In this document: in pieces, positions 10,858-21,809 of the stretch
Position numbering within the stretch: position 1 is the first letter of the stretch
How the letters are laid out: each line of letters starts with the position of its first letter
DNA from: Fragum whitleyi
Lineage: Eukaryota > Mollusca > Bivalvia > Cardiida > Cardiidae
Direction of reading: 5' to 3'
Assembly: GCA_948146395.1 (NCBI GenBank)
Contig: OX411543.1
Location: 32,507,058-32,571,057 of the forward strand
Length of the DNA stretch: 64,000 nucleotides
Translations under genes and position numbers: made by a program
Notes under the pieces: generated by a model
Told to the model about the DNA's origin: nothing
Seen by the model: the letters and a program-made list of their open reading frames with translations, nothing else
The model's database searches: none

Positions 10858-11001
10858 CAGTCCTGGCCCTCTCTCTAATCTCTATCAGTTGTTGAGTTAT
10901 TTGATCATTTTGGTCTATCACATTTTTCAGCTGTTCTTTTAGTTGCTTCAGTTCCTCCAACAGTAAACAGATGTAGTTGTGCTTCTCATCATCTGTTAGC
11001 T
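10858..11001 (-). CDS. Exon 12, coiled-coil exon, residues 1345-1391
   Basis: A 144-nt exon with a TTATTTCAG acceptor and a GTAAAT donor, encoding LTDDEKHNYICLLLEELKQL, then a helix rich in Gln, Lys and Leu that ends ...IEIRERART. This is the last segment of the long coiled coil. It leaves one G, completed as Asp by exon 13. Confidence 0.88.
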
Positions 11002-11085
11002 CTGAAATAAATGATGCTTTACGGATTAACAGATGACAAATTGTTTATTTAAGTAGGGATTGAAGCAGTTTTATCATTCTTTATC

Positions 11086-11420
11086 ATAGCCACTGGAACA
11101 CCTAACAATTCCTGGTATTTGCTCACCAGTGTTACCATTACATCATTACACCTCCAGCTGCTATCTCACAAAGGTCTACAATTTTCAAACTACGGGTGGA
11201 TCTGTTTATTTGTTTGAATGGGGTTTTACACAGCTTTCAACATTTTTCAGTTATATTGCGGCGGCAGGAGCACCTAACAATAAATTCCTGGTATATCTAA
11301 CACCAGTACTACCATTATATCCTTTCCTAGCATCCAGCTGCTATCCCACATAGGTCTACGATTACCGACCAATTGGTGGGGGACATATAGTCGGAAAGAA
11401 TGAGTACCGCTATCAGGGAT
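11086..11420 (-). repeat. Two partial SINE copies in tandem
   Basis: Fragments matching the SINE body occur at 11,086-11,180 and again at 11,215-11,420 (CGGCGGCAGGAGCACCTAAC, TCCAGCTGCTATCCCACATA). The head and tail are degraded. This is intronic, between exons 12 and 11. Confidence 0.7.
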
Positions 11421-11757
11421 CCAACTTGGGAGGACAAATGGACAGAATAAATGAATGCAATCAGGAATCAAGCCAAGGATATTGAAATTGACAATCCCAC
11501 CTGCTACCAACTGTACCTTGGCAGCGGCTCATTACCAGAGGACAAAACTATAGACTTTTCTAATTTCAAAGAAGTTATAGAAAACACTTTTAAGTTCATG
11601 AAATTTTGAAAATCTTTGTCAGTATTTGTAATTTGTGTTTTAAACTTGATTTTATTTCAATAATGTGTCTTTAACTTTCTTGAAATTATTTATGATGGAC
11701 AAATTTTCACTTAATGAAAGTTCACTCCTGGGTACCAGTTGTTGATCAATGGAAAAT

Positions 11758-12000
11758 CATACCTTGTAATGCTAAATAAAAGTCTCGGTAAATTTGCATC
11801 AAAATCAAACACATGAAGGCACTTGATGCACTGTATGTGACTCAATATTTTTTTGAAAATACAATTTATAAACTTTCCTAGTTTGAAAAGGAAAATCATT
11901 TGGTATAGCATGAGATCAGACTTCACACATATCCAGGCTGATCCTTGTCTATACCATCTGCCAAAGCAGGAATATTCCAGGTTCAGAATGAAATGGTTTA
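11758..12000 (-). repeat. Diverged MITE family A copy
   Basis: Ends ACCTTGTAATGCTAAATAAA and GGTTCAGAATGAAATGG, with inner ATCAGACTTCACACATATCC. The termini have decayed. It lies in the intron between exons 12 and 11. Confidence 0.6.
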
Positions 12001-12234
12001 GAAGCATCTTGAAGAAGAGTCAACACCAAATCCTTTGTTTGAACATTGAAACATGACTGCCAGAGCCTTGTTTACAGCAGGATTATTCCATGAACAGAAT
12101 GAGAATTGTTAAATCAATTTCCAAATAGATCTATCAATGTATAAGTTAGATTTGATGGATGAAAAATAAAATTCAATCTTTGAAATCAAAATTATAACAG
12201 CTTTAAAAGCCTTGCTTATCAAAATTACACTCAC

Positions 12235-12344
12235 TCTGAACATCTATCAGCTTTTGACTTGTCTCAAGGGCCGCTTTAAGTCTACCAATTTCAGAGCTTT
12301 TCTCTTGAATTCGTGTCTCTGCAGTCTGTAGCTTGTACTTTATC
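12235..12344 (-). CDS. Exon 11, coiled-coil exon, residues 1308-1343
   Basis: A 110-nt exon with a CTTTTTAAG acceptor and a consensus GTGAGT donor, encoding IKYKLQTAETRIQEKSSEIG and RLKAALETSQKLIDVQ. It has a regular heptad pattern, and split codons resolve on both sides (Arg and Lys). Confidence 0.88.
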
Positions 12345-12969
12345 CTTAAAAAGAAGAATACCTTTTGCTAGACTACATACATGTTCAGTAAAACTTGTGA
12401 TAAGCCACCACTAAGGAGACCACCAAAAAGCGGTGGTTAATGGATTGGTTACTTAATACAATATTTCATGATAATAAGACAGGTCATTTTGATAGCTTGT
12501 ATAGATTGTTACATAATTTGTACAGAAGTCTTTGGTGTTCATTACCATTAGAATCGTCATGTGCTCTACAATTTTGTTATTAAAGCTAACTTGTACGAGA
12601 ATACAAAAACTTCTTATATACAACCCAGCTACATATGATAATTGTCAAGATAATCTGTAATGCTTTATTGTTAAGAAAGTCTTTATTTTTGAGTCTAGCT
12701 TCCTGACAAAAACCCTTTCTTTTTGGTTTTCTTTGTTTGAAAGGCATCATTTCCATTCAATCTTTCATTCATATCACAGGTGCACCTTACAATGGATTCC
12801 TGGCATTTCTCACCCCATTTCCTAGCCTTCAGCTACGAGGTTTATGATTACACTATCTACCCATTAGTGGGTGCCAAATGTTGCAAAGGATATGTGCTGC
12901 TGCTGGGGATCAAACCTATGACATCTTGTAATTGAAGATTGACAGTCTGATTTGCTACAAAAGTTTTGC

Positions 12970-13038
12970 TGGCCTATCGCAAAACAGTTGTAACTGCCCA
13001 TAAATATAAAGGCAGTTACAACTGTTCAGGCTAAACCA
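12970..13038. repeat. Palindromic element family C
   Basis: Hairpin arms GCAAAACAGTTGTAACTGCC and GGCAGTTACAACTGTTCAGG; 72 bp from the exon 10 donor. Confidence 0.72.
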
Positions 13039-13109
13039 TTCAACTGGCTATGGTTGCAGTCCTTTGTTATTGGTACTTATTTCATTTCCTCCTAAATAGT
13101 AAACATTAC

Positions 13110-13220
13110 CTGCGGTACTCTGTTGTCAAGAAGTTGATATTATACTTGAGTTTTTCCATTTTGGTTTTATCAGACTCAAACTTTCCCTTTTGAGTCACCG
13201 CTTCCTTCTCCAAAGATTTC
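13110..13220 (-). CDS. Exon 10, coiled-coil exon, residues 1271-1306
   Basis: A 111-nt exon with a CTTTTCCAG acceptor and a GTAATG donor, encoding KSLEKEAVTQKGKFESDK then KLKYNINFLTTEYR. It completes Arg with exon 9 and leaves AG, completed as Arg by exon 11. It is a continuation of the long coiled coil. Confidence 0.88.
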
Positions 13221-13500
13221 CTGGAAAAGTAATTCAAAATTCAAACTGATACAGCAAAATACATCGTTTTGACGTACTTTAGCAAGATTTTAGTCTGAAT
13301 AATGGTCATTTTTTTGTTTGACAAAACCTAAAAACTGCTTTCAGCAATCTTTCAGCTATGGTAAGGCAGCTAAGAATGGATTGCTTGTATTTCTCACACC
13401 AGTACTACCATTGCATCTTTTCCTAGCCTCCAGCTGCTATCCAAAAAGGTCAAGACAAACAGTAACAAAAGGGGCTTTGGCCCTGGTCCGCTTATCTAAG

Positions 13501-13846
13501 TCAAAGCACCGTAACTTGCATTACTTTTGATTCAGATGATACAGTTATTGAACTGTAACAAATTTGTGTAAAGGAACATATCTTATGGTCAGACCAGTAA
13601 GATTCCACAGTCTCAGTTTTACTATTTCTGTTTGAAAATACAAGATCCAAAATGGAATTGTTATCAGTGGTTGGATTTTGCATGATCATTTTATAAGAGA
13701 ATATCTGGGATTACTTTAGCAAAAGATTTTTATGCTTACTTTTGATATCAAGATTGAAATCTCCCATGATAAATAAAGGTTTTGTTATGTCTACATAAGA
13801 AACAAGTTCTTCTTTTAAAGCTGCTCTTTCACAGTTTTTCATAGCA
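13501..13846 (-). pseudogene. LINE endonuclease (EEP-type) fragment
   Basis: In one minus frame with a single stop codon, the translation contains the metal-binding motif region FIMGDFNLDI and, ~45 residues later, SILDLVFSN and SYWSDHKIC. These match the order of the endonuclease/exonuclease/phosphatase domain of non-LTR retrotransposons (GDFN, then SDH). No reverse transcriptase follows. It is a dead, truncated copy in the intron between exons 10 and 9. Confidence 0.75.
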
Positions 13847-14846
13847 AACAGCGCTCTAGATAAGCTCCGTTTTTCCGTAATTTACGGATGTAAAATTACT
13901 GGTTACGGATCATTTTTAGCAAAACTCCGTAAAAGATACGGAATATTTTTGGTGTGTACGGATATTTTTGGGTACGAACGCGTAAATCAAAGGGAAGTCA
14001 CTTTGTAGAATTTAAGATAATCATTTCGGCTATTCCCGATATTGACGAGCATCTACGTTACCCGCTCGGACTTTTTTTTATAAACTGGTGTTTTTTATAA
14101 ACTGGAAAATGGCATCGCCGAAGTTTCCCGATTGTTAGTAACGTTGTAAATACGCACTCGGAAGTTACCGATCGTTTTCGACTATTCTCGTGACAATGGA
14201 ATGCGGACCGTGGGAAAATTATTTGTAAACATTGCGGTACCCAGCATCGAGGTGCTTACGAGACCAGCTGATCTGCTGACCGCAAAAATTACAGCAAAAT
14301 TACATTAATCGGCAGATAAACATAAAACGTCAGGGATTTTTTTTTCAATGGATTACACAAAAAACCTCACTAAATCCCAGATCAGTTATCAAATCGTTCA
14401 TGGACGAAATAACATACTCCATCACTGAAAAAAGTTCAGGAGGTAAGACGAAGGTTCGCGGCAAGCAGATTCGTTCTTGATGGTTTGAATGTCTGCTTTG
14501 ACAAGAGAAATCAAGATTCTGAGTACAAATGACTATTGATCTGGAATCTGCTGTTCAAAATTAATTATTCGCCCTAATTCATCAGTTCTAGTGCTATGTT
14601 ATAATCGTTCTTCCGACCGTGAGAAGGTAAAGTGAAAGTAGACTTTGCTTTCTGATGCTTACGCTGGTTCAAGCAGATAGTGAGATACGCATACTTTATA
14701 AAATATTAAGATGATAATTTTGCTGAAAAAAAACAAAAAATGGAAGATATGAAAGAAAACAATTTAAGAAAATTCAATACAATGAAATATCGTACATTTA
14801 ACTGATCCAGGGGGGGGGGGTATTTTTCTGTTCTTAACTGTCTCAA

Positions 14847-15007
14847 TCAGGGCTTTAAAATTCTACTCGTCCTGCATGATTTTTCCTTCTTTGTCTATAT
14901 AAGCAGGACGAGTGGATTTTGCAAAATTTCACTAATAAAATTAATGTATCACCATATTCTTCTATACAGCAGGACGAGTAGAAATTTCAAGAATTTTCAA
15001 GCCCTGA
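14847..15007. repeat. MITE with TCAGGGCTTTAAAATTCTAC ends
   Basis: The left end TCAGGGCTTTAAAATTCTAC then TCGTCCTGC is mirrored by GCAGGACGAGTAGAAATT ... TTCAAGCCCTGA. A third GCAGGACGAG copy lies in the middle. A run of ten G precedes it. Confidence 0.72.
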
Positions 15008-15773
15008 TTATTGAATTTAAAACAAAAAAAAAAAAAAGGAATTTCTAAAGAATGTTCAATGATTAAAAGAAAAGAAAACTACATTTAATGAAAGGGTTGC
15101 TGTATTTTTGTTAAAGCAGTTCAGGTACAAAAACTTGTTTTTTAGGTTATAATTAAGAAAGAAATGAAAATTCACTTTTCTTCCATTTGCCCTTTACCGA
15201 AAGTTGTACTGATCCTCCATATCAGGTACTGATTAAAAATTATTTCAATCAGTACTGTACTGATGGCCTTTGAAATTATCTGGAGCACTGGCAAAAATAC
15301 AAAACTTGTTCTTAGATTTGGAAATGTGTGTAATTTTAGACTAGTAAGAATGGTCCAAAGCATTGGCACTAAAAACAACATATTTCCATAATTTTGTAAC
15401 TTATTTTTTTGAAGTGACAAGATCAGTAACGCATCCAGTCTATTTATCTCTAGTCTATATATTACAAAATTGTTTTTTTTCCGTGAATAATCATTCATTT
15501 TTGCTAGTATTGATATGAAGTTTCCAGCTGTCTAATACTTTAACCTTAATCTTTGATTGAATAGGACAAACCTGCCGAATGTCAAGCGAAAATAGTTGGC
15601 TCGAAATTGAAGAATATGTTTTTAGCGTTAGTAGTCACTTTATTTTTCAGAATTAATTTAACCTAAAATCGGATATGCCGGTCTTTCTTTCCATGTATTG
15701 CCAGATTGAATCTTATTATTTTAAAGGCTTCAACATGATGAGGTAGTTAATTCCGATTGATTTTATGAAAATG

Positions 15774-16004
15774 TTAAAATTCACATTTTCCCAATCTGTG
15801 CATGAGCAGCTTTAACACTTCTAAAAAACTTGAAGAAGGCATATTTGGTGCTTTATACAGAACAACAAGCTGTATTTGGTTGGAAGTAAAATCCAGGCAT
15901 AATATTGTAAACTCCAGTTGCTTAGAGGTGAAAGACAAATGTGTTTTGATAGGAATATTTTCCTTTACATACATAAAGGACAGATGGTGATCACAGTACC
16001 TCAC
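15774..16004 (-). pseudogene. Second LINE endonuclease fragment (upstream part)
   Basis: The minus frame reads LEFTILCLDFTSNQIQLVVL then YKAPNMPSSSFLEVLKLL, the pattern just before GDFN in EEP endonucleases (V.YR.P......F...L). It lies on the same strand, 1.9 kb upstream of the GDFN fragment. Its end aligns with part of the start of that fragment, so it may be a separate copy. Confidence 0.6.
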
Positions 16005-16030
16005 ATGAGCACTTTGTGCTCAGTTAAGCT

Positions 16031-17228
16031 AAAAAACAAGTTCAAATGTTAAAATTGACCTGAAGTACTACCCTCTCCCCCCTGGTGGGCCAACAGTCAT
16101 AATAGCTGTTTAAATTAAGTTCTATGAGCTGATTATTGTATATCAAATGAAAAAGCTGTAGGAATTCTGGTTCAGTAGAATTTTTAACCATTGTTAAATT
16201 TACCACAAAGCACACCCTCTCCCCTTGGGTCTCTGCCCCTAGTCACAAAACAATCATGACTATATCAATTTTGATTAATGTATATGAGCTGATGACTCAT
16301 GCCAAATTTAGAGCCTGTGAGGTTCCTACATCATCATCAGAGGGTTTAAAATTTCAAAATTGACCCGAAATACTACCCTCTCCTCCAGTGCTCTTCACAT
16401 GGTAGCCAAACATTCATGGTTATAGCTATGTAAAATGGGGTCTATGAGCTGATCATGTGTGTCAAATATAAAGGCTGTAAGCATTCTGGTTCAGAAGAAG
16501 AAGGTTATGGATTTAAATTTTTTAACAAAGTACTACCCCTTCCCCCCTGTGGCTCTGCACCTTGTGGCCCAACAGTTATGATTTTAGCTATTCTAATTAT
16601 GGTCCATATGCTGATCATCCTTAGCATTTTTCAAGTCTGTAGGGCACATAGTTTATCAGAAGAAGGTTTAAGATTTAAGAATTGCTCTGAAAAGCTACCC
16701 TTCCGCCCCTTGGTGCTCCGCACCTGGTGGCCAAACATTCATGATTTTAGCTATTTCAGATAGGGTCTATGAGCTGATCTTTCATGTCAAATATAAAGGC
16801 TGTAGGCATTCTGGTTCCGAAGAAGAAGGTTAAAGATTACAAAATTTACCCAAAGTACTACCCCCTCCCCACTGGTGCTCCGCACCTGGTGGCCCAACAG
16901 ATATGATTTTAGCTATTTTAATTCAGGTCTATGAACTGATCATCCATGCCAAATTTTAAGTATGTAGGACTCCTGGTTGAGAAGAAGAAGAATTTTTAAG
17001 ATTTTAATAAAATTTCACCTTTCGTTGCCATAGCCACCAGGGTTTTTCATGGATTTCAATTCTTTTAGCTATTTTTGAAGGGGACCACCTAAGCAACATT
17101 TCTGTAAAATTTGGTGTAAATTGGCCTAGTAGTTTAAGAGGATGTCTTTTTAAGAAATTGTTGACGGACGCCAGACGAAAGGTGATCACAATAGCTCACA
17201 TGAGCACTTCGTGCTCAGGTGAGCTTAA
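16031..17228 (+). mobile_element. Hairpin-ended element family K with tandem ~150-nt units
   Basis: About seven repeated units, each with GGTCTATGAGCTGATC, TACTACCC(C/T)CTCC and GCACCTGGTGGCC-like landmarks, end in the hairpin TGAGCACTTCGTGCTCA followed by GGTGAGCTTAA. A second, older 3' end of the same family (GAGCACTTTGTGCTC) lies just upstream at 16,005-16,030. No protein is encoded; the 102-residue ORF at 16,455-16,763 is repeat translation. Confidence 0.7.
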
Positions 17229-17813
17229 AAAGAATTAGTGTAGTCAGGGATCATTCCCAGGACCTCTAGATTGACAGCAGCTTAAAACGTCAAGCATGAT
17301 ATTTCAAATATTAATTAGATACTCTCCGATTCAATGTGAACAAAGCAAAAATGGGTTCCTATGACACTTTGGGGCTTCAGTTGATTAAAAAGTTTAACCC
17401 TTTCCAGCACAGTCCTAATATTTTATGCCCCTGTGTTCTTTCATAGAAGAGAAAATACTAAGGGAAAGGAAGAAATTGCTTGTTAAAAATTGACCATTCG
17501 AGATTGAAAGAAAGTGCCGACAGCAATGAAAAATGGAGAAAAAATAAACCATCTTTTTTGGTAGAAAAATGTGGTAAAATCTTGAAAGGGAGAAATTGCT
17601 TCTGAGAAGTTTTTTTTTTCTTTTTTTTTTTAATTTTTTTTTTTAATATTTTTCCTTGAGATATACTCATGAACAAAATCAATGCAGAGATCATTTTTGG
17701 GTGAGATATTTGGAGATGTTCTCATTTTTTTTTTTTTTGTCAGAAATCTCATTGAAATTGGCTTAATGAGAGAAAAATCTCAAAGTAAAATTTAATTTAG
17801 CGAAGAAATTTGT

Positions 17814-17883
17814 TGGACCAGTGCAAAACAGTTGTAATTGCCTATAATTTTATAGGCAGTTACAACTGTTTTGTGCTGAGCCA
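17814..17883. repeat. Palindromic element family C
   Basis: A near-perfect hairpin with arms CAAAACAGTTGTAATTGCC and GGCAGTTACAACTGTTTTG. It sits directly downstream (on minus) of the possible alternative stop of exon 9. Confidence 0.78.
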
Positions 17884-18038
17884 TAGATTTGTTAAAATTT
17901 CTCACAAAAAATACTTTATATCTCATTTCATTCAGCTAAATGAGATGTTTTTGCACTTGCTTTTCTGAGCCAGAATTATCCTTGTCATTGTGACATGGTG
18001 TTACAGGTTTTAAAGGTTCCACAAGGGTGTTCACAAAC

Positions 18039-18556
18039 CTCTCATTGATTGATTGTGACAGCTCTTCTCGCAGCTTATCCCCTCTTTCCTTCAATTCCTT
18101 TATCAACATATTTTGCTTCTCTATTTGTTTGCGGTAATCAGCACAGTTAAGTTTTTGCTCCTCCATTTGACTGGAGATCTCTTTATTTCTCATTGTTAAC
18201 ATCTCATGTCGACCCTCTAAATCTTTACACAATTCATTCTGGTGTTGTAAGACACTATCACGCTTACTGATCTCATTGCGTAATTGTTTGATCTCCGAGT
18301 CTTTGGCACATAATAGCGTTGTCTGTTCATCAATAGTGTCCTTACAAACTTGTAGTTCAGTTTTGTCACGATTCAGTTCGTTTACTGTTGACTGAAGCTC
18401 TTGTTCGATTTTATTAAGTTCTTGTGTAAGTCTTTTCTCCTGATCCCTTGATTCATTTATATAACTGGTAAACCTTTTCTCTGTCTCATAAAGCGTTACT
18501 TGATTCTTCTCTGCTTCCTTAGTTATGTCTATTTGAAGCTTTGAGATGCTTTCAAC
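18039..18556 (-). CDS. Exon 9, long coiled-coil exon, residues 1098-1270
   Basis: A 518-nt exon encoding uninterrupted coiled coil from VESISKLQIDITKEAEK to ELSQSINER, with strong a/d heptads and alternating charges. The chosen donor, AG|GTTTGT at 18,037-18,038, is weak but is the one phase-2 site that joins exon 10 in frame (Arg as the split codon). Without it, the frame continues 34 residues (FVNTLVEPLKPVTP...) to a TAG at 17,936, a possible alternative C-terminus. The acceptor lies directly beside a transposable element that begins at 18,561. Confidence 0.85.
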
Positions 18557-18560
18557 CTGA

Positions 18561-18838
18561 AACAAGATGTGTTTGTGAAACACGAATGCCCCCGCAACAG
18601 CATTTTTTTTTCAAAGTTTGACCTTGACAGATGAACTTGACCTTGTCACATGACCTTGACTTTGGTTCCAGCAGATGCGGATCATTGAGATCTATCATCA
18701 TGCCAAATATTAGCCTTGTATCTTGAATAGGTTTGAAGATATTGGCAATGTTAAGTTTTTTGGTTAACTTTTGCAGACAGACAGACAGACAACGGTTAAA
18801 CAATATGCCCCAGATCTTTCGATACGGGGGGATAAAAA
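18561..18838 (+). mobile_element. Hairpin-ended element family G, abutting exon 9
   Basis: Starts AACAAGATGTGTTTGTGAAA and ends at a degenerate 3' hairpin, ATGCCCCAGATCTTTCGATA then CGGGGGGATAAAA. The body carries repeated TGACCTTGAC and a GACA microsatellite. The 5' end lies three bases from the exon 9 acceptor AG, so its complement supplies the CTTGTT pyrimidines of that splice site. Confidence 0.78.
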
Positions 18839-19059
18839 TTAAACAGAACAGCTCAAACAAGCGAAATTCAAACAAGCGAAATTCAAACTGAGGGCCCCTG
18901 ACAAAAATTGCATTGTTAGTGAAGTGTGCTCTCAAATTTTCAATAATATTTGAGCCTTGGTGTAATATTTCCAACAACTTCATGTGTGCCTTGGTAGGTA
19001 TACAATACGATAAGATTTGATTTTTTTAATTGAAAATTTGAGTCATCTCTTGCACCAAT

Positions 19060-19135
19060 ATAACCGTTGCACCCTTTCCTAGCCTCTGGCTACTAGTTCA
19101 CATAGGATTACATATACCCACCAATTGGTGAAAAT
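19060..19135 (-). repeat. Short SINE fragment
   Basis: A 75-bp piece matching the SINE body (CCTTTCCTAGCCTCTGGCTA and ACCCACCAATTGGTG). It lies in the intron between exons 9 and 8. Confidence 0.55.
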
Positions 19136-19426
19136 ACAATAAGAATATTCACTGACCATATAAAGGGGGGGTTTAGATCTTGTCTATTTACAGGACACAA
19201 AGCTAATAGTCTGATCAGACTGTGCATTGATGGAAGTATATCAATGTTAGGGGCTCAATTTCAGGAATGAACTGAAGACTGCTTGGAGACTGCTTAAAGC
19301 AGTCTTCAAGACTTTTCTGAAGTTGATCCCGTAGAGTCGATGGGACTCAAATCACATAGATTTTAGGGTCCTTGGTACTTATTTTTTGCGTTTCAGATGG
19401 GTAAAACCTACGTCCCTTAAAAGCCT

Positions 19427-19668
19427 GGGCCCCGTTTTACTAAATATCTTGCGATCATTTTTTGCATAAGTCAAAATTTAAATTTGCCTTTACAGTAGTA
19501 GCTAAATATGGAATTCTGCAATGCAGTATCTCATTAGAATTGCTTCTAAAGACGATTCCAATGAGATATTGCAATGCAGAATCTAAAAATGAATGAAAAC
19601 ACCTGGTGCAATTTAAAATTTTGACTTACGATCAATTTTGTCGTAAGAAGTTTAGTAAAACGGGCCCC
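19427..19668. repeat. MITE with GGGCCCCGTTTTACTAAA ends
   Basis: Ends GGGCCCCGTTTTACTAAA and TTTAGTAAAACGGGCCCC are exact inverses. Internal arms AATTGCTTCTAAAGACGATT and TGAGATATTGCAATGCAGAA form a second palindrome. It lies just beyond the exon 8 donor. A degraded relative is at 48,880-49,025. Confidence 0.78.
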
Positions 19669-19682
19669 TGGACTGTACCAAC

Positions 19683-19765
19683 CTGTTCTTTCAGGATGAT
19701 ATCCTTTTCTTTAAGTTTGTCATTTAGCATTTGAATGGTTTCATCCTTCTGCTGCAGTTGTCTGG
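19683..19765 (-). CDS. Exon 8, coiled-coil exon, residues 1070-1097
   Basis: An 83-nt exon with a TTTGCAG acceptor and a GTTGGT donor, encoding a pure coiled-coil segment (RQLQQKDETIQMLNDKLKEK). It completes Thr with exon 7 and ends in phase 0. Its upstream intron holds a G/C-ended MITE at 19,427-19,668, which on the minus strand lies just beyond the donor. Confidence 0.88.
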
Positions 19766-20279
19766 CTGCAAATTAAAAATTTTAGATTATTTACACTTCT
19801 CCTGCTGAATAAAATCTTTTTAAAACAGGGTTTGACACAAACAACTTTTTGCCATCAGCCTGAGGGACCTTTTAACCAAAAATATTACAGGTCCTCTGTG
19901 ATAACAACAGGCCCTACGTGAAAACCATTTTTGATTTTTAGCAATTTAGGGGATAAATTGCCAGGAAAACATTGCTGACAAAGAAGAAATTGCTCATGAC
20001 AAGCAATTCCTCTTTTTCTACAAGGTATTCCATTTGGTATTGCAAATTTCAGTATTGGGAAGGTATTTTTTTTTAAAAAAACTGGATTTGATATACTAAG
20101 TATTGCCATTAACTACAGGCCTGAAGGACCTGCAGAATTCTTACATCTACCAGTCCTCCGTAAAATCCTCAGGTCTTTGGCCCAAGGACTGGTGTTGGTG
20201 TTCATCCCTGTAAAATTGCATTAACATCAAAGAGCTAAAAGCACTGAATGCACTTATTGTGAGTCGGTATATATTTTGA

Positions 20280-20395
20280 AAATAAGGAAGTAAAGACATA
20301 GATCAGACTGCACATATGTGCAGACCAATCTTTGTTTTTACTTCCTGCCAAAGCAGAAATATTACAGCTTCAGGATAACAATAACTTGTTCAATA
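20280..20395. repeat. Partial MITE family A copy
   Basis: The inner palindrome AGATCAGACTGCACATATGT and the adjacent CCTGCCAAAGCAGAAATATT are present. Both outer termini are lost. Confidence 0.5.
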
Positions 20396-20581
20396 ATGTT
20401 CCTGCGTTAGCTGAAGGCATACACAATGATTAGCCTATTCAAAGTGCAGGATTTTAAGTGTAAGTAATATCTTATGACCTGCCAAACATTCTATAACATC
20501 AAACATTCAGGTACAATTTCAATAGAAAGAAATAGGAAAGAGTTTAAAATAGTAGAAAACACAGTAAAATTTCACCATTTT

Positions 20582-21070
20582 AACCCTTCCTTTTATAAAC
20601 CAAGGATTTTACACCTCTCTTATTTCATCATTCAGAAAAAAAAAAAAACGTTGAAAAGAAAGAATTTGCTTGAACAAGCAACTGGAAGTCGTGGGTTCGA
20701 TCCCCGGTGGCGGCAAATATCCTTTCCGACGTTTGTCTCTCACCAATGGGTAGATAATCGTAAACCTATGTGAGATAGCAGTCGGAGGCTAGGAAAGGAT
20801 GTAATGGTAGTACAGGTGAAAGAAATACCAGGAATCCATTGTTAGGTGCTCTGGCCGCCGCGATATAACTGAAATAATGTTGAAAGCGGCGTTAAACTCC
20901 ATTCAATCAATTCAATCAATTGAACAAGCAATTTTTTCGATTCCAAAAATATTTTCTACCCCAAGGAAAGTTCCTAAATTAGATTGCACCCACTTTTCAT
21001 TGTTGTCTGTTATCCCTGTAACCTCCTTCAATTTGGACTTGTCCAAAATATACCAAACAGGAAAGTGTTA
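20582..21070 (+). repeat. MITE family B-like host copy split by a SINE
   Basis: The outer ends AACCCTTCCTTTTATAAACC and CCAAACAGGAAAGTGTTAA belong to a family B relative. Its central hairpin (AATTTGCTTGAACAAGCAA) was the SINE target and is now duplicated either side of the SINE. Confidence 0.7.
20682..20919 (+). repeat. SINE copy, 5'-truncated, inserted in a MITE
   Basis: Starts at the B box (GGGTTCGATCCCCGGTGGCG) and runs to the (TCAAT)n tail. It is flanked by a perfect 12-bp direct repeat, TTGAACAAGCAA, at 20,670-20,681 and 20,920-20,931, which is the target site duplication. The host is a hairpin MITE of the TAACCC...CAGGAAAG family. Confidence 0.85.
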
Positions 21071-21809
21071 AAGAATCACAATTCTGACCAAGTAAGACTG
21101 ACCTTGAGCCCTTGTACTCTTGATAAGGTATAACTGTTTACCTTTGATTTTCAAAATTTACATTACATCCACAATAATATGTGGAAATAAGTCTGAAGGA
21201 TGATTTCCGTGAAATTAGGTTGAAATTCATGCAATGGTTTCCAGGAAGACTACGAAACCTTTACGCCAAATATGAGCATTGCTACTTTAAAAGTATTAAA
21301 GTTATTGAAAAAGTTTAGTTCGAAAGTTAAGTTTTGACAGACAGACAAATGGACAGACAGGCAGATGGATAGATAGACTGAGACCGGTAAAACAATATGC
21401 CCCAAATCTATAAATGCAGAGAAAAAATGAAAGGCAGACGATGCAAACATAATGGTTTAATAATACCACCATGATGATTGCCTACTATCATAGAGTCTGT
21501 GAATTTCTCAATGTTACAAAAAGAAAGTTTATTGGGAAGAGATAAAAATATGGACTATCCCTACTAATACCTACTTCTTTTTCCACAAAGTTTTCCATTG
21601 TTAGGATTCCTAAACTTGTAAAAACATGGCTAAAAGAGAAAATGCTTGCTTAAAATACTAGCTCCTTCAGTCACAATATTTGCTACCAAATTGGATAATC
21701 ATTTTCCAATTAAAAATAAACATCAAATCATTGCTGTGAATACATTTAAATGATAAAAAGTTAGAAACTGGTAAACCCCCCCCCCCCCAAAAAAACGTAA
21801 ATCACATAC

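Larger units (their letters stand above)
12775..13455 (-). repeat. Degraded SINE fragments flanking exon 10
   Basis: Two pieces of SINE body lie on either side of exon 10: 12,775-12,895 (ACAATGGATTCCTGGCATTT) and 13,375-13,455 (CACCAGTACTACCATTGCAT, then CCTAGCCTCCAGCTGCTATC). Both are diverged and lack heads. Confidence 0.6.

Noticed and set aside
16455..16763. 102-residue ORF
   Set aside because: It translates the tandem units of the family K element.
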